Of a stretch of 64,000 nt of DNA, positions 56,463 through 64,000 are shown piece after piece. The notes under the pieces are model-generated. The model searched no databases, was not told where the DNA came from, and was given only the letters and a program-made list of their open reading frames with translations. The stretch covers positions 62,001 through 126,000 of the forward strand of contig NZ_CAJHBR010000005.1 of assembly GCF_904846695.1 (NCBI RefSeq), written 5' to 3'. Position numbers and translations under genes: made by a program. Position 1 is the first letter of the stretch, and every line of letters begins with the position of its first letter. This stretch comes from Psychrobacter urativorans (lineage in GTDB: Bacteria > Pseudomonadota > Gammaproteobacteria > Pseudomonadales > Moraxellaceae).

Positions 56463-57227
56463 ATGAGCACCACTGCTGTTCCGGCCTTGGATAAAACCTT
56501 TCAGATTCTAGATTTAATTACCGATAGCACCCAACCTTTAACAGCGGCTCATATTGCAAAAGAGCTCGAATTGCCTCGCAGCTCAACTCATAATATTTTG
56601 CAAAGCTTACTTACTAAACATGTCATCTATAAGGACATCGATAATCGCTTTTATTTAGGCTCTTACTTGATGTACTGGGCAGGCAAATATGAGCAGCAAC
56701 AAGGGGTTATCCAACTGTTCAAAGACCTTATTGTTCAGTACCCGATTCTTCTGCAACATACGGTCACCTTATCTAAACTGGATCTAGGTGAAGTGGTGTT
56801 TTTGGCCTGTCATGAAGCGCCCGCTCCGCTTGGCTTTACCTTTCGTGCTGGTGTGCGGGTACCAGCGGTATTCTCTGCTACTGGTAAAGCGATGCTGTCA
56901 ACTCTACCGCTACAAACTATAGAGTCGCTATACGACGGCGTATTTCCTAAATCTCTGACCCCCAGCGGTGTCACTAATTTTGCTACTTTAGCCTCTGAGC
57001 TTACCGCTATTCACCAAAGCCGTATCTCACTCGATGATGGTCAGCTACGCGAGGGTATGTATTGCTTAGGTACTTATATTCGTAACGCATCAGGTCATGC
57101 TATTGCCGGTATGGCGGTTAGTTTTTTGCAAGCTGAGTATGAGGCCAATCGTAGCGAAGTCAGCGCAGTACTTATCGAACTGGCTGAGCAAATAGAGCAG
57201 CGTTTGGGCTTCAACCCTACTCTTTAA
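56463..57227 (+). CDS. IclR-family regulator of gabDT
   Basis: A protein of 254 residues. N-terminal winged helix-turn-helix (HIAKELELPRSSTHNILQSL), linker, then the effector-binding domain with the family patterns GVRVPAVFSATGKAMLS and DDGQLREGMYCLGTYIRN. It is divergent from gabD, and the two TGTTC-N8-GAACA sites between them are the natural targets. Effector unknown, probably a GABA or semialdehyde metabolite. Lone gene. Confidence 0.88.
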   Translation: MSTTAVPALDKTFQILDLITDSTQPLTAAHIAKELELPRSSTHNILQSLLTKHVIYKDIDNRFYLGSYLMYWAGKYEQQQGVIQLFKDLIVQYPILLQHTVTLSKLDLGEVVFLACHEAPAPLGFTFRAGVRVPAVFSATGKAMLSTLPLQTIESLYDGVFPKSLTPSGVTNFATLASELTAIHQSRISLDDGQLREGMYCLGTYIRNASGHAIAGMAVSFLQAEYEANRSEVSAVLIELAEQIEQRLGFNPTL

Positions 57228-57289
57228 TCATAACCTGTATGCTAAGCTGACAAACCGCCTTTAAAACTTTGTTAAACCTTACATTTGAG

Positions 57290-57306
57290 GCTGTGTTCAA
57301 CACAGC
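57290..57306. repeat. Perfect palindrome between convergent genes
   Basis: GCTGTGTTCAACACAGC, 8-base arms around one C. No T-tract on either strand. Could be a weak terminator or a binding site. Confidence 0.45.
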
Positions 57307-57332
57307 ACTCAACACTAAGTGCAAAACCAAAT

Positions 57333-58547
57333 TTAAACAATACCATCGGCTTTAAGCTTAGCAATCATTTCACTATCATAACCAAGACTAGCAAGGGTGC
57401 TGTCAGTATGCTCGCTTAAGCGTGGAGGCGGCGATCGATAACTTACTGGCGACTCTGAGAGTTTAATAGGATTACCTAAGACTCTCACAGGGCTATTATG
57501 AGCCTTGAAATCAACCACCATTTCCCGAGCTTGCGCTTGCGGCATCGCTAAAGCCTCAGCGACATTATGAATCGCCCCAGCAGGCACTCCTGTCTCAGCC
57601 AATAGTCGCAGCCAATGCGTACGTGACTGCTGAGCAAATTTTTCGCTTAACCAAGCAGACAATATTTCACGGTTTGCTACTCGGGCAGGATTAGTGGTAA
57701 AGCGAGGATCTTGATCCCAACCAACTTGTAACATAGCGCACAACTTAACGAACTGCTGATCGTTACCACAAGCTAAGATAAAGTGCTGATCACCCTCAGC
57801 TTCGAACACTTGATAAGGGACGATATTGGGATGCTGATTACCCAATCTAGGGGGTACTTTATTTGAGGCTAGATGATTCATACCGACGTTGGCCAGCATC
57901 GCCAGCGCACTATCTAGAAGGGCCACATCGACATGCTGTCCGCGTCCACTACGCTGCCTAGCCAATAGCGCTGCTTGAATACCGATAGTCAGCTGCAAGC
58001 CGGCGAATAAATCTACTACTGCCACTCCTACTTTATGCGGCTCGCCAGCGCTCGGTCCAGTGATACTCATCAACCCTGATAGACCTTGGATAATATAGTC
58101 ATAACCTGGCAGCTTAGCATCAGGGCCAGTCTGACCAAAGCCCGTCAATGAGGCGTAGATTAAGCGTGGATTTGACGGTTTTAGACTGGCGTAATCTAGA
58201 CCGTATTTCTTTAGACCGCCAACTTTGAAGTTCTCTACTAAAATGTCACTGTCGGCGATAAGCTGCTTAATAATAGCCTGCCCAGCTGGGGTCGTAATGT
58301 CGACGGTGAGTGATTTTTTATTGCGGTTGATAGTGGCATAATAAGCTGAGGTCTCATCACTAAAGGCTGGTGGTGCCCAGTGCCGAGTTTCATCACCAAT
58401 ACTTGGTCGCTCAACTTTTATGACTTCTGCCCCTAAATCTGCCAAAACTTGAGTACAAGATGGCCCCGCTAACACTCTTGATAGATCTAGTACTTTTATA
58501 CCGTACAGAGCGCCTTTTGTTGCCTCATTATCATGGTCAGTAGTCAT
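57333..58547 (-). CDS. Family III CoA-transferase (succinyl-CoA:glutarate type)
   Basis: A protein of 404 residues. CaiB/BaiF family fold: GIKVLDLSRVLAGPSCTQVL and the catalytic Asp in GYDYIIQGLSG, with KVGVAVVDLFAGLQ after it. In Pseudomonas the gene beside glutaryl-CoA dehydrogenase (gcdG) activates glutarate to glutaryl-CoA. The GTG at 58550 is followed by an ATG at 58547 with AGGAG 6 bases upstream, so 58547 is used. It lies downstream of gcdH on the same strand, with a terminator in between. Confidence 0.85.
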   Translation of the reverse strand: MTTDHDNEATKGALYGIKVLDLSRVLAGPSCTQVLADLGAEVIKVERPSIGDETRHWAPPAFSDETSAYYATINRNKKSLTVDITTPAGQAIIKQLIADSDILVENFKVGGLKKYGLDYASLKPSNPRLIYASLTGFGQTGPDAKLPGYDYIIQGLSGLMSITGPSAGEPHKVGVAVVDLFAGLQLTIGIQAALLARQRSGRGQHVDVALLDSALAMLANVGMNHLASNKVPPRLGNQHPNIVPYQVFEAEGDQHFILACGNDQQFVKLCAMLQVGWDQDPRFTTNPARVANREILSAWLSEKFAQQSRTHWLRLLAETGVPAGAIHNVAEALAMPQAQAREMVVDFKAHNSPVRVLGNPIKLSESPVSYRSPPPRLSEHTDSTLASLGYDSEMIAKLKADGIV

Positions 58548-58669
58548 CACAATCTCCTATGTTTTAATAGCTCCTTGCCTAAAACATTTATTATTTTTGC
58601 TAAATAGCAGTTGTCGCCAATCACTAGCTGCTAATCACTAGCCATGAGCCATTGATTAGTTACTAACCT

Positions 58670-58722
58670 ATAAAAAACGTACGTTACTGCATGCTATATA
58701 AAAAGCTTAACAGTAGCGTACG
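58670..58722 (-). terminator. Terminator after gcdH
   Basis: Leftward, CGTACGCTACTG pairs with CAGTAACGTACG (one G-T pair) around 21 bases and is followed by six T residues, 70 bases past the gcdH stop. It means some of the CoA-transferase expression may need its own promoter. Confidence 0.8.
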
Positions 58723-58789
58723 TAGATTATAGGTACTTATATAAGCACTCTAATTTGCACAGGCTAAAGATATTAGTCAAATACTTAGG

Positions 58790-59992
58790 TTAGTAAAACG
58801 CTTGAATACCTGTCTGCGCCCGACCTAAGATGAGCGCATGGATATCATGAGTCCCTTCATAAGTATTTACCGCCTCTAAGTTCATGACATGACGGATGAT
58901 ATGATACTCATCAGAGATACCGTTACCTCCATGCATATCACGAGCGACTCGCGCAATCTCCAGCGCTTTACCACAGTTATTGCGTTTAATAAGCGATATC
59001 ATCTCCGGCGCGGCGTTATGCTCATCCATCAAGCGACCGACTCGTAGAGCCGCTTGCAGACCAAGAGTAATCTCAGTTTGCATATTGGCAAGCTTAAGTT
59101 GTATCAGCTGAGTCGCTGCTAGCGGACGACCGAACTGCTTGCGATCTAAGGTGTATTGACGTGAGGCTTTCCAACAGAATTCAGCCGCCCCCATCGAGCC
59201 CCAAGCGATACCATAACGAGCTTTATTTAAGCAACCAAAAGGACCTTTGAGACCCCGTATATCTGGAAAGGCATTAGCTTCAGGGACGAATACTTTGTCC
59301 ATCACAATCTCACCAGTAACCGAAGCACGTAGCGAGAACTTACCTTCAATTTTGGGTGCCGATAAGCCTTTCATCCCTTTTTCTAATATAAAGCCACGAA
59401 TGATACCTTCGTCATCCTTAGCCCAGACGACAAAAACATCAGCGATAGGGCTGTTGGTAATCCACATCTTGCTACCAGTCATCTCATAACCGCCGGCGAC
59501 TTTGCGCGCGCGCGTCGACATAGAAGCAGGATCTGAGCCGGAGTCTGGTTCTGTTAAACCAAAACAGCCTACGTACTCACCAGAGGCCAGTTTAGGTAAG
59601 AACTTTTCTCTTTGTTCCTCAGTACCGTATTCATGGATAGGATGCATCACTAGACTTGACTGCACACTCATCGCTGAGCGATAGCCTGAATCGACCGCTT
59701 CGATTTCTTTGGCCAGCAGACCGTAAGCGACACTAGATAGACCCGCACAGTCGTAACCTTCAATAGTCACGCCTAGCAGACCCATTTCACCCATTTGACG
59801 CATAATATTGCGATCAAAATGCTCATTGCGATTGGCTGTAACGATATTTGGCATCAGCTCTTTTTGAAAAAACTGATGCGCTGTATCAGTAACCATGCGT
59901 TCTTCTTCAGTGAGCTGATCACGCAATAAAAAAGGATCTTCCCAATCAAAACTTGGGCTGCTATTGGTACGTAGGCTAGTAGGTTCTGTCAT
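58790..59992 (-). CDS. gcdH: Glutaryl-CoA dehydrogenase
   Basis: A protein of 400 residues. It oxidatively decarboxylates glutaryl-CoA to crotonyl-CoA, donating electrons to ETF. Acyl-CoA dehydrogenase features: [35 protein letters not shown], and the catalytic Glu379 in [31 protein letters not shown] is also typical of GcdH. The frame opens at 60043; AGGAG lies 6 bases before the ATG at 59992, which also matches family length. Divergent from the second IclR gene. Confidence 0.94.
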   Translation of the reverse strand: MTEPTSLRTNSSPSFDWEDPFLLRDQLTEEERMVTDTAHQFFQKELMPNIVTANRNEHFDRNIMRQMGEMGLLGVTIEGYDCAGLSSVAYGLLAKEIEAVDSGYRSAMSVQSSLVMHPIHEYGTEEQREKFLPKLASGEYVGCFGLTEPDSGSDPASMSTRARKVAGGYEMTGSKMWITNSPIADVFVVWAKDDEGIIRGFILEKGMKGLSAPKIEGKFSLRASVTGEIVMDKVFVPEANAFPDIRGLKGPFGCLNKARYGIAWGSMGAAEFCWKASRQYTLDRKQFGRPLAATQLIQLKLANMQTEITLGLQAALRVGRLMDEHNAAPEMISLIKRNNCGKALEIARVARDMHGGNGISDEYHIIRHVMNLEAVNTYEGTHDIHALILGRAQTGIQAFY

Positions 59993-60133
59993 GTCATGCT
60001 CCTGGTTTGCTCGATGTGCTGGTGTAAGGGTTTTAGTGTGCAACTGTCCGCTATGAGATTGTAACTAGTAGGCCTACAATCTTAAGCTGAAAATATCAAG
60101 AATAAGTGACTTGATTTATAAGTTCCACTGTGC

Positions 60134-60158
60134 GAAACTTAGTTTCATATTATGAAAC
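60134..60158. promoter_or_regulatory. Overlapping palindromes, IclR operator candidate
   Basis: GAAACTTAGTTTC (60134-60146) overlaps GTTTCATATTATGAAAC (60142-60158). The three alternating half-sites GAAAC/GTTTC/GAAAC resemble the extended operators of IclR-family proteins. Located in the 222-base gap between gcdH and the IclR gene. Confidence 0.6.
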
Positions 60159-60214
60159 CATTTAAGCAGAATTATAGACTGCTGTAAACCCTTATTGATA
60201 ACTATGGCTATAAA

Positions 60215-61042
60215 ATGATAAAAAACACTACTGCGCCTACCGCTTTATTAGAGCGGATGACTAACCAGCTTATACAAAGTAAAGCTGTTGATGATCGACA
60301 GTTCGTCACAGCGCTTGGACGTGGATTGACGCTATTAGCAGCGTTTGAGCAGCATGAACAGCTCAGCCATCAGCAGTTATGTCAGATGACGCAGCTACCC
60401 AAAGCTACCGTGACACGGCTCATCTATACTTTGACTACCCTTGGATTCTTGCGTACGACCATACAGGGACAATATCAGCTAGGTAGTAGCGCCATTCGTT
60501 TGAGTGCTACGGCTTGGAGCCAGCATGACTTAGTAGCCTTTGCACAACCGCTGTTACGTCAGTTCGCGCTAGACCATGAAGTATCCGTAAATTTAGCGAC
60601 AGAGATCGAAGGAGAGATGCGCTATTTGGCTTGTTGTCGTAGCCCAGCTCGGCTCTCGGTAAACTTACAAGTGGGCTCGGCGGTACCTATTGCAGATACC
60701 GCCATTGGTAGAGCTTTTTATGCGGTAAGCTCGCCTACTAGACAGAAGATTATTGATAGTAATTTGCAAGATCGACTTAGTGCAGCGGATTATCTTGATG
60801 CAACAACGACTTTACTAGACTCAGCGCAATATTACCAAAGCCACGGCTACACTCTCTCTGACGGTGAATATTCAGCAGATATTTTAGCGGTAGCGGTTGG
60901 GGTTTTTGATGTGACCACAGGACATTATGGCTATTCATTGAACGCTAGTGTGCCTAGATCAAACTGGAATGCAGAGCAATATGCGGCAATGATTGTACCT
61001 AAACTACAAGCGCTGGCTGAGCAGATTGGCGCTGGGGTTTAA
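60215..61042 (+). CDS. IclR-family regulator near gcdH
   Basis: A protein of 275 residues. N-terminal helix-turn-helix (LCQMTQLPKATVTRLIYTL), then an effector domain with GSAVPIADTAIGRAFYAVSS, YTLSDGEYSADILAVAVGV. Likely controls gcdH and perhaps the CoA-transferase, through the GTTTC-type sites upstream. It is not obviously the LysR-type regulator found next to gcdH in Pseudomonas. An alternative start is the ATG 15 codons downstream. Confidence 0.85.
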   Translation: MIKNTTAPTALLERMTNQLIQSKAVDDRQFVTALGRGLTLLAAFEQHEQLSHQQLCQMTQLPKATVTRLIYTLTTLGFLRTTIQGQYQLGSSAIRLSATAWSQHDLVAFAQPLLRQFALDHEVSVNLATEIEGEMRYLACCRSPARLSVNLQVGSAVPIADTAIGRAFYAVSSPTRQKIIDSNLQDRLSAADYLDATTTLLDSAQYYQSHGYTLSDGEYSADILAVAVGVFDVTTGHYGYSLNASVPRSNWNAEQYAAMIVPKLQALAEQIGAGV

Positions 61043-61167
61043 TGCCCACTGTATTTTACTAGTTATTTATTTAAGATTATTGAAATAGCAAACTATCTAC
61101 GTATGATAATAGGGCATATTGCACCATTAAATTTGAGTTACACCATGAAGTTTGACTGGGAAAATTT

Positions 61168-61507
61168 ATGAATAATCGTGCTAAAAACCTATTGCCAGCA
61201 ACTTTATCTTTGAGTGTCGGTTTGGGCTTAGTCTTAGCCCTTAACGGCTGTTAGCCTAATAGCGATAACATTGACCTTAGTTCTCAAACTAATAAGCCAA
61301 CTCCCGCTAATGGCGCAGGTGACAATAATGTTAGTGTTGCACAAATCGCCACTAAGCAAGAATTCCCACAATATATCGATAAGCTGCCAGTATTATCCAC
61401 CCTCTTATTTATATACTAGCGCAGCCATCACTAGCCTGCTAACTGCTCCCTTGCTCAGCGTTGCAACTATCAGTGATGCAATTAGGGCAAGGCTGTGCGT
61501 AGCTTAA
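61168..61507 (+). pseudogene. Broken lipoprotein gene with stop right after the lipobox cysteine
   Basis: ATG at 61168 begins a signal peptide with a hydrophobic core (SLSVGLGLVLAL) and the lipobox LALNGC. The next codon is TAG, where a single C-to-T change from CAG (Gln) would explain it. The same frame stays open afterwards (PNSDNIDLSSQTNK onward) to a stop at about 61420. A second protein-like stretch (YYPPSYLYTSAAITSLL onward to 61507) is in the next frame, suggesting also a frameshift. So this looks like a recently decaying lipoprotein gene. A tiny frame MKFDWENL precedes it with an ATGA overlap. Function unknown. Confidence 0.6.
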
Positions 61508-62247
61508 GATTTGTGCGCCGTATGAATGGCGACAATACCAAAACTTAATCTTTCAAAACTAACCTTACTGAAACCAATAGCACCGATTTCTTGCGCTAAA
61601 TTCTCTGCACTGGGAAAGTCTTTTACTCCTTTGAGTAAATACTGATACGCCGAGCTATCGCCACTAGTGGCTAGCCAACCAATCAGTGGCATCACTACTG
61701 ACATGTAGCCTAAATACAATTTATGCAGCCAATTTAGAGGAATATTGGAGGCCTCTAAAATAACTAGCCTACCCCCAGTTCTCAATACCCGATAAGCCTC
61801 TTGCAAGGCCTTATGCCTGTCACATATTTTTAGTCCTAACGAGATAGATACTACGTCTTGGCTAGCGCTAGCAATCTGCCACATGTTTTCTGCATCAAGC
61901 TGCATAAATACAGCGTTGACACTATGATCAGCTACTTTTTCCTTAGCCTTATCGAGCATTTGCAAGCTAATATCTGAGATAATAATTTGATGCGAGCTAT
62001 CGATAGCTTTATCAGGCAGATTGTTATCAGCTAGGCGCTGCTGCAAAATTCGATAAACGATATCACCAGTGCCTGAGGCGACATCCAATAAATTCTGCCA
62101 AGGCGCATTAGCAATAATCTGTGCCACTCTACGTTTCCACAGCCTATGAATGCCTAAACTAAATAAGTCACACAGGCTATCATAGCGGTTGGCAATACGA
62201 CCAAATACGTCGTCATCATTCGGGGTAAAATTAGCAGAGTTGTTCAT
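61504..62247 (-). CDS. UbiE/COQ5-family SAM methyltransferase
   Basis: A protein of 247 residues. Layout as in UbiE: VFGRIANRYDSLCDLFSLGIHRLWKR, SAM-binding LDVASGTGDIVYRIL, and the late ISLGLKICDRHKALQEAYRVLRTGGRLVIL. Differences from housekeeping UbiE, such as ICDRHK for the usual NVTDKD stretch and EASNIP for EFSKP, suggest a paralogue acting on another quinone or polyketide-like substrate. Whether the organism has a second, standard ubiE cannot be seen. It converges on the broken lipoprotein gene, overlapping by 4 bases. Confidence 0.8.
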   Translation of the reverse strand: MNNSANFTPNDDDVFGRIANRYDSLCDLFSLGIHRLWKRRVAQIIANAPWQNLLDVASGTGDIVYRILQQRLADNNLPDKAIDSSHQIIISDISLQMLDKAKEKVADHSVNAVFMQLDAENMWQIASASQDVVSISLGLKICDRHKALQEAYRVLRTGGRLVILEASNIPLNWLHKLYLGYMSVVMPLIGWLATSGDSSAYQYLLKGVKDFPSAENLAQEIGAIGFSKVSFERLSFGIVAIHTAHKS

Positions 62248-62404
62248 AAATTGGCTGCGCTTTGGGTAGGGTTAAGTTGAGAATATAATTACGGTTTATA
62301 ATTTTTTGCTATTTTTATAAATAGCATTACAAGTAATTTTGTAACCATAGCTCGGGTAAGACAGATAACGTCTTAGTTTCTTTTTTATAGAGAATTCAAA
62401 CTTA

Positions 62405-63460
62405 TTAGTTCAATCGATTACCAGCACGGTCTATATAAAAATAGTCATTATCGATATTAACGGAGGCTTTTCCAGAATAAAACTTGAAAGAGCTATCATA
62501 CTGATAAGGAATAACCAATTGTCCATCCTGATCAATACTACCCCATTTATCATCTTTCTCAACGGCGATCAGGCCTTCAAAAGAGATACTTGCGCCTTCA
62601 TATTCAATCGGAATAATCAGCTTGCCTACTGCATTAATAAAACCGTATTTACCATCAACCTCTACCCTAGCAACACCTTCAAAAAACTTTTCTATCTCGT
62701 CATAAATAAAGTCTGTAATCGGCTTACCAGCAGTATCAATTAAGGCGTATTTATTGTGGTGTTTTACGATAGCTACACCATCTTGAAAGTCATTAGCTTG
62801 ATCGTAAATAAATGGTATAGCAACTTTGCCTGCTAAATCCAAATAACCAGATTTACCATTAATTTCTGCAGCTACTCTACCGCTGTCATAATGCCCTAAA
62901 CTTTCATAAATAAAAGGTATATGAATATTATTATTTTTGTCAATCATACCCTGTTTGCCATCACGTATGACTGGTGCAAATCCTTGTTTAAAACTAAACG
63001 CAAATTGGTACACCAGAGGAATTTGTAGTTTACCTTGAGCATTAATAAAACCAGAGACTCCGCTGCCAGGAGCAAATAATACTTGCTGATCTCCTTTATA
63101 TACAGCTCCTAAGCCTTCAGAAAAATCGGTTGCATTATCAAATATATAATCAGTGATAAATTCACCCTTGTTATTAATATAAGCTTTTTTTCCAGTCTCA
63201 AAGTCATGTACTATTGCTAAACCCTCTGAAAACGAATCAATCAAATCGTATTGAGTTGGAATAACTTCAACACCATTTATATCTACTGCTCCCCAATATG
63301 GAACACGTTCAACGACGGACATACCGTCTTGCATACAAAGTTTGATAGTATATCGATTGGACTCAAAGGGTGGATATTTACAATACTCAACTTCCATACT
63401 AGCATAAGAAAAATGGCTATAACTCAGCGCTAATAGCATTAATAACTTGATACCTTTCAT
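62405..63460 (-). CDS. WG-repeat (KWG) protein, exported
   Basis: A protein of 351 residues. Signal peptide LLMLLALSYSHFSYAS, then about seven WG repeats of the type G-[FYW]-I-[DN]-x-x-G-K-x-x-I-P-x-x-Y-x-x-x-x-x-F-x-x-G-x-A, for example GFINAVGKLIIPIEYEGAS. The repeats fold as a beta-rich array; the binding partner is unknown. AAGGA precedes the ATG. It follows rtcR with a 52-base gap on the same strand; whether it is related to RNA repair is not known. Confidence 0.9.
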   Translation of the reverse strand: MKGIKLLMLLALSYSHFSYASMEVEYCKYPPFESNRYTIKLCMQDGMSVVERVPYWGAVDINGVEVIPTQYDLIDSFSEGLAIVHDFETGKKAYINNKGEFITDYIFDNATDFSEGLGAVYKGDQQVLFAPGSGVSGFINAQGKLQIPLVYQFAFSFKQGFAPVIRDGKQGMIDKNNNIHIPFIYESLGHYDSGRVAAEINGKSGYLDLAGKVAIPFIYDQANDFQDGVAIVKHHNKYALIDTAGKPITDFIYDEIEKFFEGVARVEVDGKYGFINAVGKLIIPIEYEGASISFEGLIAVEKDDKWGSIDQDGQLVIPYQYDSSFKFYSGKASVNIDNDYFYIDRAGNRLN

Positions 63461-63512
63461 ACCTAAATTCCTTTTTATTTCAGTATTGCATCAGCAAAAA
63501 AGCTATAAAACC

Positions 63513-64000
63513 TTAACCCAACTCATCAAACTTTAATCCAAACTTCATTAAATATTTGCGTAAACGGTCACTATCATTAGGACTTTTTAGCTTATCTCGC
63601 GAATTAGCATAAAGATAACGCCCTGCTATTGCTTGATTTTTGTGGCTAATACAAACCTCGATCACATAGGCCAACTGTATCGCCTCAAAGGGGTCAATCG
63701 TAGCCAGCATTTCTTCATCAAGGTATTGGGCCAAAACTTTATCGCTATTTTGTTCCATTAAATCACTATCAAATCTACTTTCAGACTTAGTATTACTTAG
63801 GCTATTTTTGGATTGTATGACTGCCGATGATGACCACAGCTTAGTTAAGCGCTCAATCTCAGCTTGCACATCGACTACTCTGATAACTTTACTATCAGCC
63901 AGCGTGGTTAAGCGAATCATACTAGCGGTTAAATCACGAAAATTGCCTTGCCATGTGGCCTCACTACTCATTGCAAAGTCTTCATACCTTTGCCGTGCAT
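63513..64000 (-). CDS. rtcR: RtcR, sigma-54-dependent activator (C-terminal part)
   Basis: Open to the right edge of the window, so the N-terminus is missing. Visible: ARQRYEDFAMSSEATW, NFRDLTASMIRLTTLAD (end of AAA+ region), and a C-terminal domain whose last stretch (NDSDRLRKYLMKFGL) matches the DNA-binding end of RtcR. In other bacteria RtcR responds to damaged RNA and activates rtcBA with sigma-54. An internal ATG at 63971 is not the true start because the frame continues above it. Confidence 0.85.
   Translation of the reverse strand, partial: ARQRYEDFAMSSEATWQGNFRDLTASMIRLTTLADSKVIRVVDVQAEIERLTKLWSSSAVIQSKNSLSNTKSESRFDSDLMEQNSDKVLAQYLDEEMLATIDPFEAIQLAYVIEVCISHKNQAIAGRYLYANSRDKLKSPNDSDRLRKYLMKFGLKFDELG

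Noticed and set aside
61271..61507. Open frame started at an internal ATG
   Set aside because: Its 3' half probably belongs to the broken lipoprotein gene in another frame; the first half is an out-of-frame shadow.
1..64000. tRNA, rRNA, CRISPR array or prophage
   Set aside because: No cloverleaf, rRNA segment, regular spacer array or phage-type gene block was recognised.

Overview
The window is a chromosomal segment of a gammaproteobacterium of the Moraxellaceae, most probably Psychrobacter. The pointers are an RNase HI fused to the DNA polymerase III epsilon proofreading domain, a FimL-like protein beside it, a lone RnfB-type ferredoxin beside nth, paired betaine/choline (BCCT) carriers, and moderately AT-rich DNA with many A/T-flanked hairpin terminators. 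Assignment to the genus is inference. No rRNA, tRNA, CRISPR array, prophage or intact insertion sequence was seen. Most of the window is ordinary core metabolism, with a few accessory patches.

Layout. 1-11.2 kb: the start of a Tat-exported protein, a repeat-rich gap, small envelope genes, then rnhA-dnaQ, fimL-like, nudC, rnfB-like, nth, metK and a DUF3144 gene. 11.6-21.1 kb, mostly minus strand: two near-duplicate BCCT transporters, clpB, an L,D-transpeptidase, an SDR dehydrogenase and a type IB topoisomerase. 21.4-32.3 kb: a GNAT acetyltransferase, ppnP, prfB with its programmed +1 frameshift, a HAD phosphatase, a gamma carbonic anhydrase, a PAP2 phosphatase, carA and carB (separated by an AT-rich orphan gene), and greA.

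32.2-45.6 kb is a complete nitrate assimilation island. One leftward unit runs narK, PP2C-kinase fusion, FAD oxidoreductase, nasA, cobA. A divergent rightward unit is nirBD. Both units have a sigma-54-like -24/-12 promoter candidate in the shared 605-base control region. NarK imports nitrate, NasA with its FAD partner reduces it to nitrite, and NirBD reduces nitrite to ammonium using siroheme, whose synthesis begins with CobA.

45.9-48.1 kb holds a poorly characterised gene pair, a radical SAM protein with a DNA-binding-type C-terminus plus a DUF4130 protein, behind a perfect 10-bp-arm palindrome. This is the best candidate here for a little-described, damage-responsive DNA-processing system. 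A glycosyltransferase follows.

50-61 kb is a catabolic block: a Sad-type aldehyde dehydrogenase, an amino acid permease, gabT, gabD, an IclR regulator, a family III CoA-transferase, glutaryl-CoA dehydrogenase and a second IclR regulator. Together these can carry 4-aminobutyrate to succinate and, on family knowledge, 5-aminovalerate through glutarate and glutaryl-CoA to crotonyl-CoA. Each divergent IclR promoter region contains clear palindromic operator candidates. 61-64 kb holds a broken lipoprotein gene, a UbiE-like methyltransferase, a WG-repeat protein and the C-terminal end of rtcR.
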